64,000 nucleotides of DNA, from assembly GCA_024036415.1 (NCBI GenBank), contig JAMWET010003400.1, positions 399,001-463,000 of the forward strand, written 5' to 3'. The position numbers were made by a program, and so were the translations under genes. How positions within the stretch are numbered: position 1 is the stretch's first letter; each line of letters starts with the position of its first letter. Below, in pieces: positions 36,021 through 47,413 of this stretch. Under the pieces are notes generated by a model. It had not been told where the DNA came from. It searched no databases and saw only the letters and a list, made by a program, of their open reading frames with translations. Origin of the DNA: Prochilodus magdalenae (Eukaryota > Chordata > Actinopteri > Characiformes > Prochilodontidae).

Positions 36021-37648
36021 CAGTGGGGAAAATAAGTATTTAGTCAGTCACCAATTGTGCAAGTTGTCCCACTTAAAAAGATGAGAGAGGCCTGTAATTG
36101 ACATCATAGGTAGACCTCAACTATGAGAGACAAAATGTGGAAAAAAATTGAGAAAGTCATTTTGTCTGATTTTTAAAGAATTTATTTGCAAATAATGGTG
36201 GAAAATAAGTAGTTGGTCAATAACAAAAGTTCATCTCAATACTTTGTTTATATCATTTGTTGAGCAAATGACAGAGGTCAAACGTTTTCTGTAAGTCTTC
36301 ACAAGGTTGGCACACACTGTTGCTGTATGTTGGCCCATTCCCTTTTGTCCATGCAGATCTCCTCTAGAGCAGTGATGTTTTGGGGCTGTCGGCGGGGCAA
36401 CACGGACTTTTCAAACTCCCTCCAAAGGTTTTCGATGGGTTGAGAATTGGCTAGGCCCACTCCAGGACTTTGAAATGTTTCTTACGAAGCCACTCCTTTG
36501 TTGCCCTGGCAGTGTGCTTGGGATCATTGTCATGCTGAAAGATACCCAGCCACGTTTCATCTTCATTGCCCTTGCATGATGGAAGGAGGTTTGCACCCAA
36601 AATCTCACAATACATGGCCCCATTCGATTCTTTCATGTACACGGACCAGTCGTCCTGGTCCCTTTGCAGCAGAAAAACAGCCCCAAAGCATGATGTTTGC
36701 CACACCCCATGGCTTCACAGTTGGTATGGTGTTTCTTTTGCAACTCCGCATTCACTTTCCTCCCAACACGACGATGTTTGTGTTTTTTACCAAATAGTTG
36801 TGGTTTCATCTGACCATATGGACATTTCTCCCAATACTCTTCTGGAACATCCAAATGCTCTTAGCAAACTTCAGACGTGCCTGGATATGGACTGGCTTAG
36901 AGGCAGGGGGACACTGTCTGGCAATGCAAGATCTGAGTCCCTGGCGTGTAGTGTGTTGCGTGATGTGTAGCCTTTGTAACGTTCCGCTTCCTGCAGGTCA
37001 TTCACTAGATGCCCCCCTTGTGGTTCTGGGATGTTTTTCCTGTAATGTGATCATTTTGACCCCACGGGCTGAGATCTTGCTGGAGCCCCAGATCGAGGGA
37101 GATTAGATAGTGGTTCTTGTAGGTCTTCCATTTTCTGATTATTGCTCCCACAGTAGATTTGTTTCTTCACATCAAGCTGCTTGCCTATTGCAGATTCAGT
37201 CCTTCCCAGCCTGGTGCAGGGTCTACAATTCGGTTTCTGGTGTTCCATCCGACACAGCTCTTTCGTCTTCCCATAGTGGAGTTTGGAGTGTGAGTGTTTG
37301 ACTGTTGTAGGCAGGTGTCTTTTATACTGTTTAACGACTTCAAACAGGTGGCCATTAATACAGGTAATGAGTGGGGAAAAAAAAGAGGAGCCTCTTAAAA
37401 AACGAAGTTACAGGTCTGTGACAGCCAGAAATCTTGCTTGTTTTGTTATTGACCAAATACTTATTTTCCACCATTATTTGCAAATAAATTCTTTAAAAAT
37501 CAGACAAAATGACTTTCTCAATTTTTTTCCACATTTTGTCTCTCATAGTTGAGGTCTACCTATGATGTCAATTACAGGCCTCTCTCATCTTTTTAAGTGG
37601 GACAACTTGCACAATTGGTGACTGACTAAATACTTATTTTCCCCACTG
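36021..37648 (-). mobile_element. Nearly full-length Tc1-like transposon with long terminal repeats
   Basis: 1,628 bp with TA on both sides. Terminal inverted repeats of about 209 bp (36021-36230 and 37440-37648) are almost identical by eye, beginning CAGTGGGGAAAATAAGTATT. Near-identity of the ends implies relatively recent insertion. The transposase gene lies inside on the minus strand but is frameshifted. The element sits immediately left of a solo LTR (37653-38022) and splits that LTR's target duplication. Confidence 0.93.
36285..37305 (-). pseudogene. Tc1-like transposase, frameshifted
   Basis: Read on the minus strand, pieces appear in order. The helix-turn-helix part SAIGKQLDVKK and linker NLPRSGAP are at 37051-37210. 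A central part with LFGKKH and NAELQKKHH lies at 36633-36854. The catalytic segment with [19 protein letters not shown] (second Asp) and KHFKVLEWA lies at 36411-36705. The Glu-containing SPDLNPIEN-like segment is distorted near 36410-36450, and the remaining C-terminus is out of frame to about 36285. Several frameshifts mean no active enzyme, although the ends look usable in trans. Confidence 0.9.
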
Positions 37649-37652
37649 TATG

Positions 37653-38022
37653 TGTTACATCTGTCTGTCTATCTGTCTGTCTGTCCCTGTCCATGTGCTC
37701 TTTGTTGTCTTGGTCCATGTACTTCTGTTTGTTTTGTAAGGTGCTCCTCCTGTCTCCGCCCTCTAGTCAGGTCCCCTGTTTGTAGCCCCGCCCCTTCCCA
37801 GGTGTTTCTAGTTAGTCGGTGTTCATTTATACTCCGTGTTGCCTGTGTGTTTGCTTGGTGTTTTGTGTTCATGTTGCATGTTTGAATTCTTATCTGTTAG
37901 ATTGGTAATCCTGTTTCTTGTTCCCCCCGTTTGCTTTGTTCCTTGGTTTTGTTTTGTCCTGTTGTTTTGTATTAAACACTTGCGCTTACGTCCTGCCTCC
38001 TCGTCTACCACCCTACGTGACA
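37653..38022 (+). mobile_element. Solo LTR-like element, copy 3
   Basis: Begins TGTTACATCTGTCTGT and ends ACGTGACA. It has a (CTGT)n tract near the 5' end, TTTGTAGCCCCGCCCC in the body, ATTAAA at 37972 and CGTCCTGCCTCCTCG in the U5-like tail, matching 23324-23631. The right flank is ATATG. With the neighbouring Tc1 element removed, the left flank is also ATATG, a perfect 5-bp target duplication. No internal genes remain, so this is a recombined solo LTR or a short LTR-only element. Confidence 0.78.
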
Positions 38023-38329
38023 ATATGTAGTGAAACGGTGGTATATGGTGATCATAAAGTGGTCAGTCAGTGAAAGTGTAGGTTAAGCGTCTCTAATAAA
38101 GAGGATGGTGAATATAGATCACTTGATTATTCTCTGTGTAATGTCTTTCATAATGCTCCACACCCTACACTGCTGTATATTGAGTCTATATGGCACAAGG
38201 ATCCGCCCTCACATAATGCAAAGACAAATCAATTGTGCTGAATACTAAACAGAGCAGTTTGTGCTCATTCCCACCCTGAAGGCTTGCTGTAAAGTACAAA
38301 TGTTGGGCCGGCCGACGGCACAGATTATA

Positions 38330-38690
38330 AATGTACTCTGCTAATAGTGCTGCCAATGCTGCTTCAGCACTGCATGCACACATCTATTGTTTTTGCAGAC
38401 AGCAGAGGAAGATTCATTGCCAGAAGAGGCCTCCGCCGGCCATGTGGAGAAGCCACTGCTGCGGCTGGCCATCGTAAGCGAACATGGTGACACATTAGCA
38501 GGGAGCTTTTAATCAGTTCCCTTTAGACTCCGGTTACTCTGATCTGATGACTGATCTGCAGCTGAGACAGTTATCTGCAAGTGGTGTGCTTTTTGGTCAC
38601 GTCACCTTCCTGCCCAGAGATAACACTAAAATCATGTCATTACAGGTAGGACTATGGACTATAAACATGTCTCATGCCCATTGCTTCCCT
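38330..38690. promoter_or_regulatory. Candidate conserved non-coding or exon-containing block
   Basis: Repeat-free, GC-balanced DNA that retains CG dinucleotides (CTCCGCCGGCC at 38430) with GCTTTTAATCAGTTCCC at 38503. It surrounds the exon-like segment at 38399-38473. Confidence 0.3.
38399..38473 (+). CDS. Exon-like 75-bp segment with splice-site borders
   Basis: Preceded by a pyrimidine-rich TTGTTTTTGCAG and followed by GTAAGC, both close to vertebrate splice consensus. The 75 bases are exactly 25 codons, open in the phase that starts at the first base: TAEEDSLPEEASAGHVEKPL and then LRLAI. Composition (acidic, then basic-hydrophobic) is protein-like. No partner exon is visible within the window, and the same bases could simply be conserved non-coding DNA. 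Confidence 0.25.
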
Positions 38691-38694
38691 ATGC

Positions 38695-40300
38695 CTTTGC
38701 CTGTTACGGTTGGTTTGAGCTGTTTAAGTTTGCGGTGTTGATTTTCCTCATCTTCCTACATCTTCCTACAGTTGTCTGATGTTAATTTTGTTTTATGGGC
38801 TTTTCTGGGCAGAATTTGTGTCCGTGCTAAGGGGGCTCTTGCTTTATAGTGCAGGGAGCTGTGGTATAGGTAGTTCTTAAGTAAACCCAGTTTTCTAATT
38901 GGCTGCTCTAGTTTTATATCAGGGTATAGTGCTGAAATATGCATAGTGATAACTGTGCTGGTGTTAGAAATAGGCTATAGGAGCTGATTTCTTGGAGCAA
39001 GCGAATGCTACACTGACAACAAAGCAAAAAAAAACAAAAAAAAACAACACATACAGCCTGTTAATTAACCATAGAAGTACATTTTTATTAATTATGGTAA
39101 AAACTTTCAGGTATTTAACCTAGAAATACTGCCTACAGTATTTAGTTTTGTAGTTCCACCTACAGAAATAATTGCTCTGACTAAAAGTATTTTTCCATAA
39201 TAAAAAAGTATCAACTATTAAAATGAATGTCTATGAAATAAATGAGAGTCTATTTCTGTGAATTTACAATAAAGTGTTATAATACAGTATATATGTTGGA
39301 TTATTTGCTGCCATTCAGCCTTTTTTTTTCTTTTTTAATTAAATAGGTATTTACCAAATCATTTTGCTTTGGCATTTAAAACACAGTTTAGCCATCATAC
39401 CACAGCATTGGTGGTATCATGCTGGAATTGGACACGACTAAACTGGGGAGAAAATCAGTTAATATAACACTAATAATAATAACTATAAAACTGGCATTTA
39501 TGCATGAGAAAGTAGAGATATCGTCACAAACAAGAGACTCCAGGTGAGCAAGCCGGGGTGACAGTGGCAAGCTACCAATGAATGTAGTTTATTACAGCGA
39601 AAAACCTAGAATATCCATTCCAGCTGCTAAAAGCCTACGCTGATGATCTGTGAGTGAGAATATGAGAACTGTTCAGTGTTTTGTGAGGCAGAAGAAGAAG
39701 TTTAGTTTGTGAAGCAGTAAAGAAAAAAAAGTAAGCAGGATCATCGGATGGGTCAGCAGCATGCAGAAAAGCTTTGACACAGCTCAGGACAGCATGAAGC
39801 TACATGGTCAGAATGGTCAGAAATGCAGGCAAGCAGTGAGCACCCAGTCAAGGCAGAGTAAGCAGCAGGATCAGACTGCACAGGATGGGCAGTAATGCTG
39901 CATCAGAACACACAGTTTGGGTACTAATTCAGTAATTCAGCATGGGTAAGGAAAACACACTGACACTTAATTCTGCTTGGAGAACAGGAACAGTATAAGA
40001 TGTTAACAGTAGTGCAGTAGTGAGTCTGACAGGCCTGGCTAGTACAGCATGTTTAAAAGGGAAAGCCAGAAGGTAACGTCAGTTGCTTAACCTAGTTAGT
40101 TTCAGTAGCCTCGCACAATAACTAATGGTGCTAAGCAAAAGGAACGTACCATTAAGTCAACCTTTGACAATGAAAACATCAGGGTATTTGAAGGAAGGAA
40201 AGTTTAGGAGAACTGCTTATTTGATAACCAGTGCTAACATTTAAAGTGCTACACAGACTGTACTACACATTGGCCAACTAAATGTATTGTAAAATATATA
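38695..40300. other. No gene seen
   Basis: Mostly AT-rich DNA. Minor features are an 11-bp tandem duplication CATCTTCCTAC at 38749-38770 and A-rich runs at 39026-39045. Open frames are short and unrecognisable. Confidence 0.5.
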
Positions 40301-40304
40301 GCAT

Positions 40305-40467
40305 TGTCGCGCTTCCGGGTTTTCCTGGCTCCTCCGGACTCAACTTCCCAGAAGGCATCGCTTGATGACATCACATCCCCCAGTCATCCAGTCAGTTACT
40401 CGATTGTTTAATAAAGCCCCTCTGACTTTTAGCTCTGCGCGCCAGTCTTGGTTCTTTGTCCCTGACA
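40305..40467 (+). mobile_element. Short solo LTR-like element
   Basis: Begins TGTCGCGCTTCCGGG and ends GTCCCTGACA, has AATAAAGCC at about 40410, and ends with a U5-like stretch. Flanks AGCAT and GGTAT match only partly, so the target duplication is doubtful. Only 163 bp, without internal genes. It may be an LTR or another retroelement end. Confidence 0.5.
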
Positions 40468-40469
40468 GG

Positions 40470-41580
40470 TATATGAATGCGGGGTAGGGATTGTATTTAG
40501 TTCAGGTTTAGGCTTGTTGTATAGCAAGTTGTTTAAATTCATTATTAAGGATCGAGACTGAATGTTTGCTTGGCAAATTATCACTCATATCATAATTATC
40601 CACAGAAACGTTTGTGTGCACACTCTTTTCTGTTTTGCCTTATGTAATATAAATAGCCTTCGTGTGATGTTACTACTGACAGCCTACCTTTCCACAGCCT
40701 AGCTTTTGGAACGCAGTTATACTGCTGTTGGTTTCAACGAGAGAACATTTGGAGGACTCATAAAACTCATTAAACTTTTAATACTAATCTTCCCCAAACA
40801 TCATGCAGTGTGTTACAGCTATGCTAAATTACATTACAGAAATGAGTTAGTGACAGGCTCACACCATTGTGAGCCTATTTTGAAGTTTAGAAACTTCATC
40901 CGTAGTTTATTCCCATACTAATAAGTCTACATTGCTACTCACATTTAGCCCAAAACTTCACATAGTTGTCCACAAATTTTCTCATTACAGGCTCATATTT
41001 GGCCTGTGGGGCTATGGGGGACTCTTGTTTACAAATAACCGGTAGTATGTACTCAAAGATTTATAATGTGATAAAAATTGTAATGAAAGTACCAGATTAG
41101 GCAATAAGATATTAAAGATAGTAGAGTTATCATAAATGTCATTTGTCTGCAGAACAAGATATTGTGTGGACTACTAAACCAAAACCTGACCAAGCAGTTT
41201 TTGTGTTTTGTGGTTACCTTCTTGCATGTTCCAGGATCAGCAGAATCAGCTGTGATTGTTAGAGCTGCCTAGAATTTTTACTCTTCGAGCGCACAGAGAG
41301 TGAAGGCTTGTGATGGTGTCTGGCAAGGCATGGGTAAATGGTGGCGTGGTCGTCCTCGAAAGAAACAGCACAAATGCCATCATTCTTTAGAAGGTAATAT
41401 CCTGTGGTGTTTGTTTTTACCATAACCCATCTGAAACCCCTGAACATTATGTATCAGAGTAGTAGCCGTGGGGTACTTTAGCCTCTAATACATGTAAAGA
41501 GCCCTTTTGCCTTTTTGTAGGCAGAGAATGTGCACTTGCTGGAGAGAGACAGAAAGAGACTCTCAGCATAACCTTTTAAT
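40470..41580. other. No gene seen
   Basis: Unique AT-leaning DNA. Frames at 40706-40921 (plus) and 41259-41447 (minus) have no domain. A weakly Tc1-like texture at 41270-41440 is not conclusive. Confidence 0.45.
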
Positions 41581-41582
41581 GC

Positions 41583-41665
41583 TACAGAAATAGAGAGACA
41601 GAGAGAGAGAGAGAGAGAGATGGAGAGAGAGAGACGGAGAGAGAGAGCAAGAGAGAGAGACACAA

Positions 41666-41731
<66 letters not shown>

Positions 41732-41755
41732 CGAGAGGGAGGGAGAAAGAGATGT
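41583..41755. repeat. (GA)n microsatellite, interrupted
   Basis: About 170 bp of GAGA with GG, GAC and CAAG interruptions; the longest pure run is at about 41669-41725. It gives Leu-Ser repeat ORFs on the minus strand. Confidence 0.97.
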
Positions 41756-42170
41756 GCTCTAAGACATGAGTGGGTGTTTCTCGACAAGAGCAGTTGAAAC
41801 ACATTCCTGCCCTTAATTTCTCATTTTGTAGTCACATATACGGAACATACTTGCTGACAGTAATTCACATCTCACTTGCCACAGAATTGACCACTTGGTG
41901 TGCGGATGGGAGGAACTCCATTAGGCCTAGACAGAAAATAGACATGCTGCTTTAGAGTCAGCAGCTTCAAAAATCTCCTCGTATGGCAAGCCTCGCATGC
42001 CAATCAAATTCTGTATATTAATAAAAATAGAAAGAAAAAAGAAAAAAAGGAAAATACACTCAATAAGTTGCCAAATAAACAGACAGGTTTGTGCTCCTGC
42101 TAACGGAAAATGATATTATCACTGTTTCACTTCTCACTATCTTCTTCACATACCTTCTTCAAAAGACTAC

Positions 42171-42730
42171 CATCAAAAGAAGCTGCACCCGGAAGGAAGT
42201 GTGGGATTGCCATACTATTGAGAAGGCAGATAAAGGTTCATTAAGTATTATGATAAATGTAGACTGATATGGGTAATATTAATAGAGCTACACATACAGA
42301 AGTAGAGTTGTAGAGGTTCCTAATGGTGTCCTGTGATAATCCATTCCATGCAGCTTGAATATTCTTATACAGTTCCTGCAGTTTGTGTGGTAGGGGTGGA
42401 GGTAGAGTGACACCAGGACTTCTAGACGTGTGACATGACAGTGAATCATTCATCTTGGTGATGCACTGAAGATGGCCCACTGCCATTCTGAGTCACTCTA
42501 TGGCAGTCTTGCACGACACTATTGCAGTCTTTGGTGATGTTGACATGGTGTTAAGGGAAGTCATTGTAATGGTTGGGCATGCATGTAGTTCACTACTTCA
42601 GCTACTTTCTTTACACTATGGCCTTTGGCACGGCCAAATGCAATCACTCCTTTTTGACGATCATTAACATCTGCTTTAAGACCCATTTTCCACACATCGA
42701 ACTGATCATTGATGCATTTGGTTATTTTAC
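42171..42730 (-). pseudogene. Family A Tc1-like element, antisense, with N- and C-terminal transposase pieces
   Basis: Starts at a terminal motif CATCAAAAGAAGCTGCACCC. The minus strand then reads the C-terminal motif AWNGLSQDTIRNLYNS (42310-42370). Through a large internal deletion it jumps back to the N-terminal helix-turn-helix, whose start Met is at 42684-42686: GLKADVNDRQKGVIAFGRAK then GHSVKKVAEVVN. The N-terminal part is the best preserved of this family in the window. The catalytic core is missing. Confidence 0.8.
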
Positions 42731-43009
42731 ATTTTGTTGTTGTTTTAAAAACTGTGGTAAAATCACTGTGACTCTGGCCTCTTATGACATTTTGCTTTAT
42801 TGAACTATTTGGTTTTTCTCTTGTGGCAAAAAATCCAATATCGGAGACCTCAAAGCCTCTCAAAGATTGAAGCAGGCTGTTTCTTCACAGGTATGACAGT
42901 GTTACAAAAGGACACTTTAAGGGACAGACAGCTCTGTCAGTCAGGCTGTCATGCACATCAGACAGGCCATAAGGACTCAACGTGCCCGGCTGCTGCTACC
43001 ATTAATTGT

Positions 43010-43300
43010 CTTTAGCTGGCCGCTGTGAGATACAGAGAAAGGGCTGAACTGCTTTCTGATCTCTGACCGTGTTGTCTCATTGGATTGCTCTGAAAAGTGC
43101 AGCCTTCCCGTCATAAATATGCATGATTGCTGCCTGATTTCTTTCAGGCGTAGTGCTGGCTCCCTGAGAATTTACAAACAGTGCTGGAAGGTTACGCCGG
43201 CTCTAATTCATGAGTTAATTATTTGCCGCATGAACTGATAACCCAGCAACCACAATGTCAGGGAATAAGAGCATAACAACAAACTACTGAAATAAGGTAA
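43010..43300. promoter_or_regulatory. Candidate conserved regulatory block
   Basis: Compact repeat-free block with CCATTAATTGTCTTTAGC (43000), CATAAATATGCATGATTGC (43113, octamer-like) and CATGAGTTAATTATTTGCC (43209, homeodomain-like). No coding frame of note. Texture and site density resemble a developmental enhancer. Inference only. Confidence 0.35.
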
Positions 43301-43304
43301 TGCT

Positions 43305-44575
43305 GTTACAGAAGGGGAATCCTCCCAAAATGTCAACTGATGATAACCCATCCCCTGGTATGTTTGTAAAATCCACAGGGACATTGCAAGATTGCATGGT
43401 AACATCTGTATTAAAGGTGTTGCACAGCGTTAGCTCCATGTTTCCTGAGAGTACAAGATATGACATATCACCAGCCAGTGCATTCTCCATTTACCATATG
43501 AGAACACTAGAGCATAAACAGAAAATTTATCAGACACTTTAAATTCATAATGCAAATGATTGCATCATTAAGCATACCAACAGTGCCAGGCAACCATCTA
43601 AGCGAGGCAAGCAAACCATGGTTCCCTTCGGAAGAGTCCTCTGGAAAAAAGCCCAGCTTAAAACATGTTGGGTTATGCAACTTTCTCAGAAAACGTTACT
43701 CGTACAGAATCTGCTTTTGTATTGTTCAGAGGTTCGGAGTGGCACTACCGTCCAAAAACCTGCCCATTTAAAAAAAAATATTTTAAACTTCAGCAATTCC
43801 AAAGCCAGCCATTATCCATTATCCAAGAGGAAGAAGTATACACCCTCCTGGCTGGAGTTTTAATCGAGACTGAAATTTGACACATTTAAATGACAACTTT
43901 GTAACAATCTAACCAATATCGTATTTTGATTTCAACCCCAACCTGAGCCTAACAAAATTCTGTCCAAACCCAACCCAAACTACATCATGAGCATATCAGA
44001 CCGAAACTAATCAAAGTAAAATAAATTTCTACCTAAAACTGACCCAAACCGACTCTATCAGCCAAGGTGCCAAATAAAACCGAATACAATAGTGCCAGTT
44101 ATCATGTAGCGTGTCACGTTTTTAGCCTGGCTAAACTTATCATAATGCACCATTCTGAAGGTACACCTGACCAGAGCAGCCACTGCACACCGCTTCACTA
44201 CACATGTTCGGTAGTGAAGTTTATACAAGCACAGATTCTGTGAAACTGAGTGTTTTGGGATGTAGAGGATGAGTGCTGCTTATTTTGATCTAGTTTTAGA
44301 CAGGGAGGAATCATTTCTTTTATTTTCAGCTTAGCTTTGTAGTCAATAGTTGTCTTGTTTATTATTTTAGGTGAATTCATGCCAAGTCATCACGTCTGTT
44401 TCTGCACATAAAGAATGTTACATATACTGTACTGTCAACAGTATGTAGAGAGCTAACCATCACACTTAAATCCATTGGCCACTTCATTAGCATACGCCTC
44501 CTTGCTCCTCTTACCATATCGGAGCACCATATAGTTCTACAATTACACACTGTAATCCATCTGTTTTTACTCTGT
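43305..44575. other. No gene; degenerate AACCCAACC-type repeat in the middle
   Basis: Overlapping short frames at 43300-43880 have no domain. From about 43930 to 44100 the DNA holds scattered CCCAACC, AACCCAAAC and GACCCAAACCG words, a degenerate low-complexity repeat seen in fish. Confidence 0.45.
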
Positions 44576-44581
44576 TCTTTA

Positions 44582-44730
44582 ATAGTTAGCCCCACCAAGA
44601 GCAGATATTATTTGGGTGGTGGATCATTCTTAGCACTGCAGTGACACTGGTGTGGTGGTCGTGTGATACTGTGTGTTGAACTGGTACATATGAATCAGGT
44701 ACAACAGTGTCTGAGGTGAACTTAATGAAC
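44582..44730. repeat. Palindromic GGTGGATCATTCT repeat, copy 2 (left arm only)
   Basis: Contains GTGGTGGATCATTCTTAGCAC, TGCAGTGACACTGGTGTGGTGG and GTGTCTGAGG-like sequence of the left arm. It is then cut off by the MITE that begins at about 44730. Confidence 0.75.
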
Positions 44731-45217
44731 TGGCTGTGCTTGTTGGACATCCCCTTCCTAATCCATGGATGTTCATTTGGACTCCCCCCGCCTCTTTTCA
44801 GCTACAACAGCCTCGGGGACTTCAAGGATGTAAGAGTGTGTCTTTGGGAATTTGTGCCCATTCAGTTAAAAATTCATTTGTGAGCTTAGACACTGTTGTT
44901 GGGTGTGAAGTCCTGCCTCACCACTGACATTCTTTACACCCCTTTAAGGGTGGTGTTTACTATTTCTAAGGGTTTAAGGAATATGCATAAGGCCCAAGAA
45001 ACTTTTCATGAACTCTTATTAACTGGCTTAAGGCTAAAGATGGCCTCCTATAACAATGCACTTAAAGTCTTCAGTATGACGCCATGTTTGTCTATGGAGG
45101 TTGCATGGCTATGTACTTTGATAGACCTGTTAGTTTTGGATGTGGATGCAATTTAATATAAATAAATTAAATCAATATTTAGAAGGAGTGTCTACATACT
45201 TATGGTCTTCTAGTGTG
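44730..45217 (+). mobile_element. MITE of the GTCTACATACTTATGG family
   Basis: Shares TGTTGGACATCCCCTTCC, CAGCTACAACAGCC, TTCAGTTAAAAATTCATTTG and GAGCTTAGACACTG with 20998-21285. It ends GTGTCTACATACTTATGGTCTTCTAG at 45190-45215, the inverted form of the AAAAGTATATGGACA start. Its left terminus is missing at the junction with copy 2 of the palindrome. Non-coding; the frames inside are chance. Confidence 0.75.
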
Positions 45218-45719
45218 TGTAATATAAGATAGATTATGAAATATTTTTGAATTGGAAATATGAAAGACAGCAAAAATACATTGGAATAATTACAGTGATA
45301 ATAAGTGCAAGATTTCATGACACTGCCTCCATCACATAGAAATGGAGAAAAACAACACATAAACCTACAGTTTGCACATCAAGGAAACCTGAGTCACAGT
45401 TATTTAAATTAAATTACCATATAATTAAAACCCACAATACACCTAAGATTCACTGCAGCTAGTAAAAAATACGTAAGCAAAAGGACAGCCAACTCTCCCG
45501 TCAAGGGGTTTCTTAGGAGGGGTAGGGTTTGAACCACAACCACAATTAAATTTTTTCAAGACAAACAGTGGTACAAACTACTCCAAGAGAACTCCAAGAG
45601 AATATCCACCACCATCCGCCTAAACCGTGGGTACAAGGCAAGATGGAGGCATGCCTTTATGTTGTTCATGCTCAATCTTGACCCTACCTTTGGAATGTTA
45701 CAGCAGAAATCGAGAGTCA

Positions 45720-46082
45720 TCTGAGGGGTTCATGGTTGTGCATTCAGAGATGTTCTTCTGTATTTCCTAGCTGTAACGAGTGGCTATTTGAGTTTCTGTT
45801 TCTCCTATCAGCGTTTATCAGTCATTGTCATAGGACATCTGGCAGAAAAAAGGCATTTTTGAACATGGCTGTGAATGTAAATCCGAGTAGATCAGCAGTT
45901 TCTGAAATACTTAGAAATCTTAAATCACATTTTTTCTCCACATTCTGTTTAAACTTCAGCAGGTTATCTTGATCATGTCTACATGCCCCCATGCATTAAA
46001 TTACTGTCATGTGATTGATTAGGTATTTGCATTAATAAGTAGTTGAACAGGTGTTCCTAATAAGGTGGCCGGTGAGTCTATG
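45720..46082 (-). mobile_element. MITE ending AATAAGGTGGCCGGTGAG
   Basis: Contains ATTCAGAGATGTTCTTCTGTA, TAACGAGTGGCTATTTGAG, GTAGATCAGCAGTTTCTG and CAGCAGGTTATCTTGATCATG, and ends GGTGTTCCTAATAAGGTGGCCGGTGAG. This order is known to me from a common fish DNA-transposon-derived repeat. The left end before 45720 is not defined. The 78-codon frame at 45736-45972 is not a real gene. Confidence 0.75.
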
Positions 46083-46089
46083 TTTTAGA

Positions 46090-46850
46090 CCACAAACTTC
46101 ACTCAGATTAATTTAGACAGCATATCCATAACTACTATATTAAATAACTTTCTTTGAGGGAGCCTTAAGAGTCATGGACATGGATACCATGACCACCACA
46201 TACCAGTTCTGACATTTCACATCAAACTACTCTGAATGACTCTTAATATTTAAATTATTTAATTAAGCAGGAGATTCAGAAAGGCAGTGGAATGTCTCTT
46301 TAACTTCATAACCCATGAACATTACTGTGTGGCTTTTAACAGCAGTATTCAGTTTCAATGCCTGCTGCATCACCACATTCTCATCTTATTTTCAATGTAT
46401 ATTTTATAAATTCCATTGAATTATTAGTTGGCTGCAAGGTTTATTTGTGCTGCCTGTTCTAATGTACATGGTTCAATTCATCAGCTAATTATCAAAACTC
46501 TCTTGAGTTGAATTAGGTCTATTATAGGAAACTTCCTGAGTCATGAAGCACTCCTGAGGAGATAAGCCCAAGCCAGCATCCATCTAAAGATGTTACAGCC
46601 AGATAGGGAGCAGCCTAAGACAAATTAATGTGTTAGGCATTGCTGACTTAACAAAGCCTAAGGAAATGGTCTGCTTTTCAAAATTGCAAGCACGTGGTTT
46701 ACACAATCTAATATATTTATTACTTATCATACACACATTTCAGGTCCTCTCAATAGCCAGTATCTATAGGTGTACACACTAAGATGATTTTTCAAGGGTT
46801 TTTAAGTCAGTGGTTGTAAATGGAACTACATAAAGAACCATTTGGATACA
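46090..46850. other. No gene seen
   Basis: AT-rich DNA. The section at 46400-46640 is repeat-free and moderately complex, but nothing specific supports a function. Confidence 0.45.
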
Positions 46851-46854
46851 TACA

Positions 46855-47115
46855 CTGGCATGCAAAACTTCAGGGACCCCTGGTCAAAAAGTCTATGACC
46901 CAGAAGATGAACCGATCTCAAAAAGTTATAAAGTTGGGCTGTGACTTGTTCACAATTATCGTTAGAAAATGAAAGACAATATTAATTTTAAAGCTTTACA
47001 AATACTCCTCAGACTTTTGGAAGTCATGGGCTTTGATAAGAGCTCTGAAACTGAAAATACTGATACCCACAAAGCAGGAAAAGCTATAAGTAGACAGCTC
47101 AGCATTTCCAGCTTC
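46855..47115 (+). mobile_element. Family C Tc1-like 5' fragment
   Basis: Begins at a terminal repeat CACTGGCATGCAAAACTTCAGG followed by CCCCTGGTCAAA. It continues into transposase DNA with CTTTGATAAGAGCTCTGAAAC, GAAAATACTGATACCCACAAAGC and AGGAAAAGCTATAAG. It stops at about 47115, where the next element's C-terminal sequence begins. Confidence 0.7.
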
Positions 47116-47117
47116 GG

Positions 47118-47413
47118 CAACCTACAAGTGTGCAGGATCTACACGCCCAGTAACATCTTCGGGCAAAGTGTTCCACAGGATGCCATACGCAAGCTGAGTG
47201 CCTCCAGGCCCCACCATATCTCATTTTGGATCCAGGCTAGAGGCAGCCCAACAGTGCCCAAAGCCTACTTTCAGTTATATAGTTTCCCCAATAGACAGAA
47301 AATCCTTTCATTCTAACACTGTAATCATTTACATATATCATCATCACATTCACACGTAGAAAGCTTCATCTGATTCCAACAACTCCTTCTTGGTAGAGCA
47401 TTTTTTGGTAGTG

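Noticed and set aside
36566..36970. 134-codon plus-strand ORF
   Set aside because: Antisense shadow of the Tc1 transposase encoded on the minus strand.
41478..41804. Leu-Ser repeat ORF of 108 codons on minus
   Set aside because: Translation of a GA microsatellite.
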